From: an uncultured Oscillospiraceae bacterium
GTDB lineage: Bacteria; Bacillota; Clostridia; Oscillospirales; Oscillospiraceae
NCBI GenBank assembly: GCA_944385415.1
Contig: CALWXC010000003.1
Span: forward strand, 124,001 to 188,000
DNA length: 64,000 nt
Direction: 5' to 3'
This document shows, one piece after another, positions 26,222 through 33,655 of this stretch. Below the pieces are notes generated by a model. It saw nothing but the letters and a program-made list of their open reading frames with translations, was not told where the DNA came from and searched no databases. A program made the position numbers and the translations under genes. The number at the start of each line of letters is the position of its first letter. Within the stretch, counting starts at the first letter, position 1.

Positions 26222-27640
26222 TTATTGCTTCACTGCTTTGCGCAGTTTTGCGATGGCGTCTGCCATCGAATCGCCGTGGGTCATGAGGGACGGGTCCAGC
26301 AGATTCTTTGCCGTTTCCTCGTCCATGAGTCCCTGTTCCACGGCCACCTCCGCCACCGTCTTGTTCTCTTCCAATGCCTTGCGGGCCACTCCCGAACCGG
26401 TCTCATATCCAAAGACGGCGGAAATGACCATGGCAATGGCGGCGGAAGTCGATGCCTGACGGTGACAATGGGCCTCGTTGACCTCCAGGCCCGCGATGCA
26501 GTCCCGGGCGAACCGGGGCAGGCCGCGGGTCAAAAGCCGGCAGGACTCCAGAATGCACTTGGTGATGACAGCTTCCCACACATTGAGGTCCAGTTCGCCC
26601 CGCTCTGCGGCCATGGTCACCGATGCGTCATTGCCGTGGACCAGCAGATAAATCTCAATCATCAGTTCCGGCAGAATGGGATTCATCTTGCCGGGCATGA
26701 TAGAGGAACCGGGCAGCACCGCCGGCAGCCGCAGCTCTCCGAAGCCGCCGCGGGGACCGGACGACAGAATGCGCAAATCCGAGGCCATCTTGGACACACC
26801 GGCAGCCAGGGATTTCAGCGTAGCCGAAACGTGCACATATTCATCGGCAAACTGCATGGCGTCAAAGAAGTTGGCGGCGGGCTTGACGTTGTAGCCGGTC
26901 AGCGTTTTCAGGTGCGGGTACACCGCATCCACATAACCGGGCATGGCGCCGACGCCGGTACCCACTGCCGTGCCGCCCAGAGGCAGCTCCAGACATTCGT
27001 CCGCCCGGTACAGCAACAGCTGCCGGTGCCGCAGCAGGAAGCTGTGCCAGCCGGTCAACTCCTGGCCGACGGTGACAGGCATGGCGTCCTGAAGACAGGT
27101 ACGGCCCAGCTTGACCACATCCTTGAACGCCTCGGCCCGTTCAGCCACAGCTTCCGCCAGCACGTCCACGGCCTTGACCACTTCCAGAATCAGACTGTGG
27201 GTGGTCAGCAGCATGGCCGAGGGCAGCACATCATTGGTGGACTGTCCCATGTTTACATGGGTATTGGGGTGCACTTCCATGCCGTCCAGCAGCATCGAAG
27301 CCCGATGGGCCAGAACCTCGTTGAGGTTCATATGGATGCTGACGCCGCCGCCGCCGGTGACCATGTCCACCGGGAACTGGTCGTCCAGCTTCCCGGCCAG
27401 AACCTCGTCGGCCGCCACGCCGATGGCCCAGGCCCGCTTTTCGTCCAGGGCACCGATCTGCTCATTGGCCAGAGCCGCCGCCTTTTTAATGCGGGCCATG
27501 GCCCGGACCACTTTCATACCGTCCTCACCGTAGGTGTGGCCGGTGACGTTGGAGTTCTGCACGCCTCGCACCGTCTGTATGCCGTAATATGCCTGATCCT
27601 CCAGCTCCATCTGGCCGAGGAAATCGTGCTCGATTCGCAT
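26222..27640 (-). CDS. Aspartase/fumarase-superfamily lyase, atypical active site
   Basis: 472 residues, full family length. The superfamily signature GSSIMPGKMNP lies near residue 315, and QSTNDV is intact. It would be annotated as aspartate ammonia-lyase, but two active-site blocks differ. GRTHLQDA (His in fumarase C and Bacillus aspartase, Gln in E. coli aspartase) reads GRTCLQDA, with Cys at 182. The block normally G-T-S-x-N-M-N reads GVSIHMN, so the substrate-binding threonine is Val. The chemistry, abstraction of a proton next to a carboxylate and loss of a beta leaving group, should remain; the substrate is probably not aspartate. It heads an operon with the BCCT transporter, suggesting the lyase acts on what the transporter brings in. 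The start follows AAGAGGTGG. Confidence 0.85.
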   Translation of the reverse strand: MRIEHDFLGQMELEDQAYYGIQTVRGVQNSNVTGHTYGEDGMKVVRAMARIKKAAALANEQIGALDEKRAWAIGVAADEVLAGKLDDQFPVDMVTGGGGVSIHMNLNEVLAHRASMLLDGMEVHPNTHVNMGQSTNDVLPSAMLLTTHSLILEVVKAVDVLAEAVAERAEAFKDVVKLGRTCLQDAMPVTVGQELTGWHSFLLRHRQLLLYRADECLELPLGGTAVGTGVGAMPGYVDAVYPHLKTLTGYNVKPAANFFDAMQFADEYVHVSATLKSLAAGVSKMASDLRILSSGPRGGFGELRLPAVLPGSSIMPGKMNPILPELMIEIYLLVHGNDASVTMAAERGELDLNVWEAVITKCILESCRLLTRGLPRFARDCIAGLEVNEAHCHRQASTSAAIAMVISAVFGYETGSGVARKALEENKTVAEVAVEQGLMDEETAKNLLDPSLMTHGDSMADAIAKLRKAVKQ

Positions 27641-27672
27641 GGGTATCCACCTCTTGCTATGTCATCGGGATT

Positions 27673-27687
27673 GTTCATGTACTGAAC
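27673..27687. promoter_or_regulatory. Operator candidate GTTCA-N5-TGAAC before the first lyase operon
   Basis: A perfect 5+5 inverted repeat, GTTCATGTACTGAAC, in the divergent region between the lyase-BCCT operon and the IclR gene. A near-identical palindrome lies before the second lyase operon at 31191-31205. Confidence 0.5.
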
Positions 27688-27787
27688 TTTTTGCTCATAG
27701 TGCTTTTCTTTTGTCAAAAGCTATGATATGATAGGGAAAAATCGCTCCGACGCCGCCGGGTTGTTGGAGCCATGGGAGGTAGGCATT

Positions 27788-28582
27788 TTGTCACCATCGA
27801 CACAAACACCCCCGGCCCAGGCCAAAAAACGCTGTGCCGCCGGCGCCCAGTCTGTGGAGCGCGCGCTGTATTTATTACAGATGATCGGTGAGGAAGACGG
27901 TCCTGTATCCCTGCCCGTTCTCTGTGAGCGGACGGGACTCAACCGCACCACCGTCTGGCGGCTTCTCTCCACCCTGGAGAAGTACCATTTTCTTTGCCGC
28001 AACCCCAAGACCAAGGACTATGATCTGGGTTATGGAGCCACCATGCTGTGTACCGCGCCCCAACGGCGGTACGCGGCCCTGATTCGCCGCGCCCAGCCCG
28101 CCATGGAACGGCTGGTGGAGCACACACAGGAATCCCTGGTGCTCAGCGTCCCCCATGCCGGCGGTACGTTGGTCGTTTACCAGATGGATTCTCCCCTCAG
28201 CATTCGGCTGAAGGATTACACCAATCAGATCACGCCCCTCTGGAACACCTCCAACGGCAAGGTGCTGCTGGCTGATCTCCCCCCCCGGGAGTTGGAGCAT
28301 CTGCTCCGACAGCAGCCCATGAGTTTCTCGTTGCAGCCTGTGGAGGATCTGGAGGCCGTGCGGGAAGCGGTCCGGCTCACCGCCCAGCGGGGCTATGGCA
28401 CCGTCGAGGGCGAATGGAGCATGGGCGAAAACGGCATCTCCGCGCCCATCTACGCCGGTGATCAGCTGGTGGCCTTTTTGGGCATCGGCGGACCCGACAC
28501 CCGGTTTACCCATCAGGATATGGAGGATGTGGCCCCGCTGCTGTGTTCCGCCTGTACCGAAATCGGTGCGGATTTGCTGTAA
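27788..28582 (+). CDS. IclR-family transcriptional regulator
   Basis: About 264 residues. An N-terminal winged helix (SVERALYLLQMIGEEDGPVSLPVLCERTGLNRTTVWRLLSTLEKYHFL) is followed by the IclR effector-binding domain, with GKVLLADLPPRELEHLL and GIGGPDTRFT. IclR proteins bind carboxylic or aromatic acids and repress or activate catabolic operons. The open frame starts at ATG 27728, but a TTG at 27788 lies eight bases after GGGAGGT and is the better start. It sits between the two lyase operons, diverging from the first, so it is their most likely regulator. Confidence 0.88.
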   Translation: MSPSTQTPPAQAKKRCAAGAQSVERALYLLQMIGEEDGPVSLPVLCERTGLNRTTVWRLLSTLEKYHFLCRNPKTKDYDLGYGATMLCTAPQRRYAALIRRAQPAMERLVEHTQESLVLSVPHAGGTLVVYQMDSPLSIRLKDYTNQITPLWNTSNGKVLLADLPPRELEHLLRQQPMSFSLQPVEDLEAVREAVRLTAQRGYGTVEGEWSMGENGISAPIYAGDQLVAFLGIGGPDTRFTHQDMEDVAPLLCSACTEIGADLL

Positions 28583-28602
28583 CCGGCAACAGCTCTTTTC
28601 TC

Positions 28603-28660
28603 CGGGGGACGCTGTCCCCCAGCCCCTCTGCGTTTTTTGAAAATCGGCTAAAATTTTTCA
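28603..28660 (+). repeat. Interspersed repeat, copy 1
   Basis: A small GGGGGAC/GTCCCCC hairpin followed by a CCCCTCTGCG block, a T6 run and an A/T-rich tail. It is closely similar to 35997-36055, and also lies just after a gene end. The hairpin plus T run could end iclR transcription. Confidence 0.55.
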
Positions 28661-28662
28661 AT

Positions 28663-28691
28663 GGCCCCGGATTCCCCAGGAATCCGGGGCC
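28663..28691 (-). terminator. Terminator of the alcohol dehydrogenase gene
   Basis: A perfect 13-bp GC-rich stem (28663-28675 with 28679-28691), three-base loop. On the minus strand an A/T-rich stretch follows rather than a clean T run. Confidence 0.65.
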
Positions 28692-28710
28692 TGAATGATT
28701 TAGTCGAAAA

Positions 28711-29826
28711 TTAGTCGAACTCGATGACGTAACGGCCCATGTTCTTGCCCTTGGGATCGTGGAAGATATCAAACACGCGATTGATGTCCTCCAGGCCGAT
28801 CTTCTCGATGATCAGGCTGTCCAGATCGTACTTGCCGTCCAGGTACAGCTGGGCAATTCTGGGGAAGTCGTTGAAGGGGTTCACGTCACCGTAGAAGCTG
28901 CCCTTGAGGATCTTGCCGTAGCGGTGGAAGGAACCGGAGGGCAGAGCCAGGGTGCCGTCGGCGGGATAGGCGCCGATGACGACGGTGGTGGAACCCTTGC
29001 GGCCGGACTGGAAGGCCATGGAGCCGACCTTTGTGTTGCCGGTGCAGTCGATGACATACTCGGCGCCCAGGCCGTCGGTGATCTCCTTGATGGCAGCAGG
29101 CACATCGGCCACAGCGCCGGTGTTAACGGTGTGGGTTGCGCCGTACTTCTTGGCCAGCTCCAGGTTGTCATCCTTGATGTCGCAGGCGATGATCTTGGAA
29201 GCGCCGGCAATGCGGGCGCCCTGCAGAGCGTTGGCGCCGACGCCGCCGATACCGAAGACGGCCACAGAGGAGCCGGGGGTAACCTGCGCGGCACGGACAG
29301 CGGCACCGTAACCGGTGGCAACACCGCAGCCGATCATACAGGCCTGTGCAAAGGGCATTTCATCGGCCACCTTGACGCAGCTCATCTCGGGGACAACGGT
29401 GTACTCCGCAAAGGTGGAAAGCAGAGAGCAGTGATAGAGGGGGCCGCCGTCCATGCTCATACGGGGCGTACCGTCCATCAGGGTGCCGCCGAACATGGGG
29501 CCAAAGGCAGCCTCACAGAGGTTCACCTTACCGGCGCGGCAGTAGGCGCAGGTACCGCAGTAGGGCACCCAGCTGAGCACCACATGGTCGCCGGGCTTGC
29601 AGGTGGTGACGTTGGGACCGACGGCCACGACTTCACCGGCGCCCTCATGGCCCAGAACCTGAGGAACGGGCGTGGTGGGGTCCTCCAGAACGTTCAGGTC
29701 ACTGTGGCAGACGGCCGTGGAGCGAATCTTCACCAGGACCTCATTGGCCTTGGGCTCGTGGAGCTCAACCTCGCGGACCTCCAGGGGCTTGCCGACACCG
29801 GTCATAACAGATGCTCTCATTTTCAT
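28711..29826 (-). CDS. Zinc-dependent alcohol dehydrogenase (MDR superfamily)
   Basis: 371 residues. Catalytic zinc ligands are visible as Cys in AVCHSD, His-Glu in GHEGAGEV and Cys in MIGCGVATGYGA. Structural zinc cysteines are in the CGTCAYCRAGKVNLC segment. The NAD loop is GIGGVGANA, and Asp in ACDIKDDN favours NAD over NADP. It oxidises an alcohol to an aldehyde or the reverse; the overall type is class III-like, but glutathione-formaldehyde activity cannot be asserted. It lies 61 bases after the second lyase on the same strand. The start follows AGGAGGTTCC. Confidence 0.92.
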   Translation of the reverse strand: MKMRASVMTGVGKPLEVREVELHEPKANEVLVKIRSTAVCHSDLNVLEDPTTPVPQVLGHEGAGEVVAVGPNVTTCKPGDHVVLSWVPYCGTCAYCRAGKVNLCEAAFGPMFGGTLMDGTPRMSMDGGPLYHCSLLSTFAEYTVVPEMSCVKVADEMPFAQACMIGCGVATGYGAAVRAAQVTPGSSVAVFGIGGVGANALQGARIAGASKIIACDIKDDNLELAKKYGATHTVNTGAVADVPAAIKEITDGLGAEYVIDCTGNTKVGSMAFQSGRKGSTTVVIGAYPADGTLALPSGSFHRYGKILKGSFYGDVNPFNDFPRIAQLYLDGKYDLDSLIIEKIGLEDINRVFDIFHDPKGKNMGRYVIEFD

Positions 29827-29887
29827 AGCGGGAACCTCCTAAAAAATTGATCTCTGATGTTGGGTTGGTATGTAAGATTGCTTGATC

Positions 29888-31174
29888 TCAGCGGCCTCCG
29901 TGGGGCAGAGGGTTGCGCTGTAAATCCTCGGTGACGGCTTCCAGTCCCTCGGTCTTGATCCGTTTGGACAGGTAGGCGTAACCGTAGGTTTCCTTGTAGG
30001 CGACAATCTGCGGGATACGGGCGGCGGCGTACTTCCGGCACACGTCCTCGTTTAGGACAATGCCCGATACGCAACGGACCCGAAGCCGTTCCATGGCGGC
30101 GTGCAGACGGTCGATGCTCTCCAGAAGCAAAAAGCCCATGAGCTCCTCCCAGAGATTGATGTGGACTTCTCCCTGGCCAACGGCCCGCTGAATGACGCCG
30201 TCGCTGCCCTCGATGAGCATGGCGCACTGGATCATCATTTCCGGCAGCACCGGATTGACCTTGCCGGGGAAGAAGGAAGAACCGGCCTGGACCGCAGGCA
30301 GCTGCATCTCCATGAGGCCCGTATCAGGCCCCGAGGACAACAGCCGGAGATCGCGGGAGAATTTGGCCAGGATCTGACTGAGTCGCGTGACGGCTGCGGA
30401 GACGGCGGCTACGTCGTCGGGGTACTCGGCAGCGTCCAGCAGGTTTTCCTGCCAGGTCAGCGTCCGTCCGGTGACGGCACGCAGAGCCGGGAGAATCTGC
30501 TCCCGATAGGCTTTGGGGGCGCCGGTTCCATCACCGATGACCGTCCAGCCCAGGTTGATTTCGTGCAATGTTTCCCGCCACCGGCGCAGCTCCTTCCGCT
30601 GCCGGGCAATGGCTGAGGCTGTGGCGGAGAACAGGGCGCCGGCGGAAATCTGCATGCCGTCCTGCCAGCAGGTACGGGCGATGGTGGGCACCGGATCAAA
30701 GCGGCGGGCCAGCTCTTCCAGCTGCTCCACCCACAGGCGGATTTCCTCGTCCAATGTCTCCAGGCCCTCCAGCAGAGCCAGCCGCAAGGACGTATGGCAG
30801 ACGTCCGAGGTGGATTGGGAACAGTTGACGTCGTTGACGGGGTGGACGTCCCCACCGGCCAACGTGGCGATGACCTCATTGAGGTTCATATTGATGCCAA
30901 TACCGCCGCCGCCGTGGTATACGTCCACGGGGAACTGGTTGTCGTACCGGCCGGAACCGACCTGACGGCAGGCCGCTTCAATGGCCTCCGCTTTTTCCGG
31001 CGGCAGCAGGCCCGCCCGGGCATTTGCCCTGGCACATGCCGCCTTCACCTGGGCCGCCGCCCGCAGATACGCGGGATACCGGGACAGGGGCACACCGGAA
31101 AAGGTCATATTTTCCAGAGTCAGCCGTGTCTGCTCTCCATAAAGAGGCTCCTGGGCCTCACTCCATGGCTGCAT
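29888..31174 (-). CDS. Second aspartase/fumarase-superfamily lyase, atypical active site
   Basis: 428 residues, slightly short, with little after the helical core. The superfamily signature appears as GSSFFPGKVNPVLPE. It shares with the lyase at 26222-27640 the Cys in place of His/Gln (ARTCWQDG, C169). The G-T-S-x-N-M-N block becomes GIGINMN, and QSTND becomes QSTSD. The identity between the two is clearly low, so they are not a recent duplication; they may act in sequence or form a hetero-oligomer. It is the first gene of an operon with the zinc alcohol dehydrogenase, with a strong promoter and two palindromes in front. The start follows AAAGGAGGTCGTT. Confidence 0.82.
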   Translation of the reverse strand: MQPWSEAQEPLYGEQTRLTLENMTFSGVPLSRYPAYLRAAAQVKAACARANARAGLLPPEKAEAIEAACRQVGSGRYDNQFPVDVYHGGGGIGINMNLNEVIATLAGGDVHPVNDVNCSQSTSDVCHTSLRLALLEGLETLDEEIRLWVEQLEELARRFDPVPTIARTCWQDGMQISAGALFSATASAIARQRKELRRWRETLHEINLGWTVIGDGTGAPKAYREQILPALRAVTGRTLTWQENLLDAAEYPDDVAAVSAAVTRLSQILAKFSRDLRLLSSGPDTGLMEMQLPAVQAGSSFFPGKVNPVLPEMMIQCAMLIEGSDGVIQRAVGQGEVHINLWEELMGFLLLESIDRLHAAMERLRVRCVSGIVLNEDVCRKYAAARIPQIVAYKETYGYAYLSKRIKTEGLEAVTEDLQRNPLPHGGR

Positions 31175-31190
31175 AACGACCTCCTTTCAT

Positions 31191-31205
31191 GTTCACTATG
31201 TGAAA
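31191..31205. promoter_or_regulatory. Operator candidate GTTCA-N5-TGAA before the second lyase operon
   Basis: GTTCACTATGTGAAA, matching the palindrome at 27673-27687 in arm sequence and spacing except for the last base. It lies just upstream of the ribosome site, downstream of the promoter, where a repressor would block transcription. Confidence 0.5.
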
Positions 31206-31212
31206 TGCCAGT

Positions 31213-31235
31213 TTGCAATGTGACATTCATTGCAA
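31213..31235. promoter_or_regulatory. Second palindrome at the start of transcription
   Basis: A perfect inverted repeat TTGCAATG-N7-CATTGCAA that should span the transcription start set by the promoter at 31240-31268. It is a good repressor-site candidate. Confidence 0.5.
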
Positions 31236-31239
31236 CATC

Positions 31240-31268
31240 ACTGTACCCCTTTCCCAAGGGATTGTCAA
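31240..31268 (-). promoter_or_regulatory. Sigma-A promoter of the second lyase-dehydrogenase operon
   Basis: TTGACA (31263-31268), 17-base spacer, TACAGT (31240-31245) on the minus strand. Confidence 0.7.
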
Positions 31269-31543
31269 TATCGCCATGTCAACTTGATGGATTTCCCGCA
31301 ACTTTTATCCTTTTTACACAAATGCGCCATGGAAATTTCGTTGCACTTCACGGGGAATTCTCCATTGATTTTTACAAAATTCGTGTTCTACGTTCTTCCG
31401 AAAAGTGATCACGGTTACTGTTCTTTTTCTTGAAAACTTCTCATGTCAGATTCTTTTAACCGGATTGATTGATTTTACCACCATAACAGTATCGTTTCAC
31501 AGTATGAACAAATTATCGTGATTACCCGTGAAAAATGATAAAA

Positions 31544-31572
31544 AGCGGCACCATCCGTCGGATGATGCCGCT
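31544..31572 (-). terminator. Terminator of the E1-like gene
   Basis: A 13-bp stem with one mismatched pair, loop GAC, then TTTTT on the minus strand, six bases after the stop codon. Confidence 0.8.
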
Positions 31573-31577
31573 CTCCC

Positions 31578-32264
31578 CTACAAAGTGATCATACGCTGCT
31601 CCATGGTCCGCAAGTCCAGCAGCAGCAATTTCCCGGCCAGGGCCGGTGTTTGGCCGGTCAGCAGCTTTACTGCCTCAGCCACCTGCAATCCGGCGCAGAC
31701 AGCCGGGGTCATGGACAGACTGGTTTTCCAAGCCGGATCGTCGGCGGACTGCTGTGAAATCCCTCCGTACAGCCCATGGAGTACCCGGGAACCGGGTAAA
31801 CCGGTGGTTACCTGGAGGTTCCACCCCAAAATGGCCCCATGAACATAAGGCACGTGACAGCGGTCACAGATGTCCTCCAACAGCAGGCGGGCGGGCAGGT
31901 TGTCCAATGCGTCCATCACCAAATCGGTGCCCTGCACCAGTGCGTCACCATTCTGTTCCGAAAAAAACGCCTGCACCGGCTCCACTGCCGTATTGGGTGC
32001 AATGGCCCGGACCCGTTCCGCCGCCGTCATGGCTTTGGAGCGCCCCAGCACCGCCGGGGCGCTGTACAGCTGCCGGTTCAGATTGGACGGTTCAAACCCG
32101 TCCCCATCCACCACCGTCAACCGTCCCACCCCCAGGCGGGCCAGCAGCTCAATCAGATAGCCGCCCAGGCCGCCGCAGCCCAGGACCAGGACATGCTTTC
32201 GGTGCAGCGTCTCCTGTTCCTCTGCCGAAATGGCCGGGAAATTCCGTTCATATTGGGATTCCAT
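31578..32264 (-). CDS. E1-like ThiF/MoeB/HesA-family activating enzyme
   Basis: 228 residues. The ATP-binding loop GCGGLGG is near residue 30, followed by DGDGFEPSNLNRQ with the adenylation arginine and DALDNLPAR. Such enzymes adenylate the C-terminal Gly-Gly of MoaD- or ThiS-like proteins. There is no rhodanese domain, and the CxxC zinc pairs of typical MoeB are not complete. A MoaD-like protein with a terminal GG lies nearby, beside the tungsten-type oxidoreductase. Activation of that protein for cofactor dithiolene synthesis is therefore the likely role. It follows the CobW-like gene by 11 bases. Confidence 0.88.
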   Translation of the reverse strand: MESQYERNFPAISAEEQETLHRKHVLVLGCGGLGGYLIELLARLGVGRLTVVDGDGFEPSNLNRQLYSAPAVLGRSKAMTAAERVRAIAPNTAVEPVQAFFSEQNGDALVQGTDLVMDALDNLPARLLLEDICDRCHVPYVHGAILGWNLQVTTGLPGSRVLHGLYGGISQQSADDPAWKTSLSMTPAVCAGLQVAEAVKLLTGQTPALAGKLLLLDLRTMEQRMITL

Positions 32265-32275
32265 GCAAGCCCTCC

Positions 32276-33211
32276 TCAGAAAATGGCGCTGACATAGTCC
32301 TGCTGGGGCCGGTGCTCTGTCAGCCGCAGCACCTCCAGATAGGGCGCCACATCGTCATATTGGCGGAGATAGCGATACGTCATCCGAGCCTCCACAGCCA
32401 CATGGGCGAACCGCTCCAGTGCTTCAATGCCGTCATAGTGGGCCAGATAACCCAAAAAGCTCATATCCGCTTCGCAGCAGGTGATGGCCATGCGGCCAAT
32501 GGCAAATTCCCCCGGCCCCAGCTGGGGGCCCCGCTTGACGGTCCCTTCCACGGCAATGATTTTCCCGTTGTAGCGGTCCGGATGGTCCCGGCAGTCGTGG
32601 AACCAATAGACAAAGTGCTCCGGGGCAATGGTCACCACCGGTTGGTCCAGATCATAGGGCACATCGTCCGGCACATCGTCCAGACCGTGTTCCCCGTCGG
32701 CGCAGTGGAGCCGCACCACCTTGGGGTTGTCCAGCAAGGCCCGGAGACTGGCCTTACAGCCGCGTAACGCCTCCGGAGACGGCAGCCGGTTAATATGGAT
32801 TTCGTCGCACCGGCTGAGGACCGGTCCCAGAAACGTCCGTAGATTGCTCAGCTGAACGGGCAGCATGGAGCCGTCCAACAGGGCCACGGTCCGTTCCGGC
32901 CGCCACCGCAGGGGCATGGCAAAGCCCACGGCCCGCCACATGGCGTTGCACTCGATGACAATGGACGCCGGCTGGTACTGGTCTTCCAGGGCGAGAAACC
33001 GTTCCCGGGTCATGTCCTCTTCCCCATCGATATAGACACAGTGGACGCCGTCCAGGGACGGCAGCTCCTCCAGACCCTCCTCGCAGGCGATGACCAGAAC
33101 CGGTTTTGGCAGCGGGTCCTCCCGCAAAAAGTCCGCAATCCATGTGGTCTTTCCCGATTCCAGCAGTCCCCGCACCAGTGTGGCGGAGATCGATTGACGG
33201 TTCTGCTCCAT
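32276..33211 (-). CDS. CobW-like GTPase fused to a YcgQ/TIGR03943-like C-terminal domain
   Basis: 311 residues. Residues 1 to about 180 look like a CobW/G3E P-loop domain: GLLESGKTTWIADFL (Walker A), a VIECN segment in the place of the metal-chaperone ESxG motif, and a late INRL element instead of NKxD. The usual CxCC metal motif is missing. From about residue 190 the pattern GKIIAVEGTVKR...FAIGRMAITCCEAD...GYLA resembles the C-terminal domain of YcgQ/TIGR03943 proteins, which accompany YraQ-type permeases. The role is unknown. Metal handling for the adjacent tungsten enzyme is an inference from context. Confidence 0.65.
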   Translation of the reverse strand: MEQNRQSISATLVRGLLESGKTTWIADFLREDPLPKPVLVIACEEGLEELPSLDGVHCVYIDGEEDMTRERFLALEDQYQPASIVIECNAMWRAVGFAMPLRWRPERTVALLDGSMLPVQLSNLRTFLGPVLSRCDEIHINRLPSPEALRGCKASLRALLDNPKVVRLHCADGEHGLDDVPDDVPYDLDQPVVTIAPEHFVYWFHDCRDHPDRYNGKIIAVEGTVKRGPQLGPGEFAIGRMAITCCEADMSFLGYLAHYDGIEALERFAHVAVEARMTYRYLRQYDDVAPYLEVLRLTEHRPQQDYVSAIF

Positions 33212-33358
33212 AACATCCCTTCCTTTTCGTGATAGTCGCTAAAAATCTCCCAATCCGGTTGACAGTTCTATGAACATTATGCTACCATACAGATGTTTAT
33301 AATGCAATCATAAAGTTCGCATTACGAATATCCTGTTTCCATGCAAAGGAGGATACCC
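33212..33358. promoter_or_regulatory. Divergent promoter region of the aldehyde oxidoreductase module
   Basis: On the plus strand TTGACA (33259-33264) is followed after 18 bases by TACCAT (33283-33288); a TATAAT also occurs at 33298-33303. The palindrome GTTCTATGAAC (33265-33275) fills the start of the spacer and could be an operator. On the minus strand a TTGCAT-N17-TAGCAT pair points at the CobW-like gene. Confidence 0.45.
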
Positions 33359-33613
33359 ATGCAGATCGAACTGATCGTGGAAAGCATGCTGCTGCCCCGT
33401 CTGCCCGACGGCCAGCGGTTGGAACTGCCTGACGGGGCAACCGCCGCCGACGCCGTCGCCGCCATGGAGCAGCAGGGACTCACCGGCTCCCGCACGGCGG
33501 CGGAGGTCCTGAGCAGTCATATGCTCCTGTGCAACTCCCGTCACTGCCAGGGCGACGCGGTCCTGCACGACGGAGATCGTCTCATTCTCATGAAGACCCT
33601 GCTGGGCGGGTGA
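33359..33613 (+). CDS. MoaD/ThiS-family sulfur carrier protein
   Basis: 84 residues with a beta-grasp pattern and the C-terminus MKTLLGG; the terminal Gly-Gly is the site that is adenylated and thiocarboxylated. ATG 33359 follows AAAGGAGGATACCC; an ATG six codons earlier overlaps nothing useful. It immediately precedes the aldehyde oxidoreductase gene (42-base gap). A role as dedicated sulfur donor for that enzyme's tungstopterin is likely, together with the E1-like enzyme across the divergent promoter. Confidence 0.85.
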   Translation: MQIELIVESMLLPRLPDGQRLELPDGATAADAVAAMEQQGLTGSRTAAEVLSSHMLLCNSRHCQGDAVLHDGDRLILMKTLLGG

Positions 33614-33655
33614 CGACCGGCCCAAGCCTTAACGATGTAAAGGAGATTAGGAAAG

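Larger units (their letters stand above)
31175..31577. other. AT-rich intergenic control region
   Basis: 403 bases without a gene. The part near 31175-31270 holds the second lyase's promoter and two palindromes. Bases 31270-31540 are AT-rich and contain several TTG-A-like boxes, but I see no open frame or structure there that I can support. The thiF-like terminator is at 31544-31572. Confidence 0.6.
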
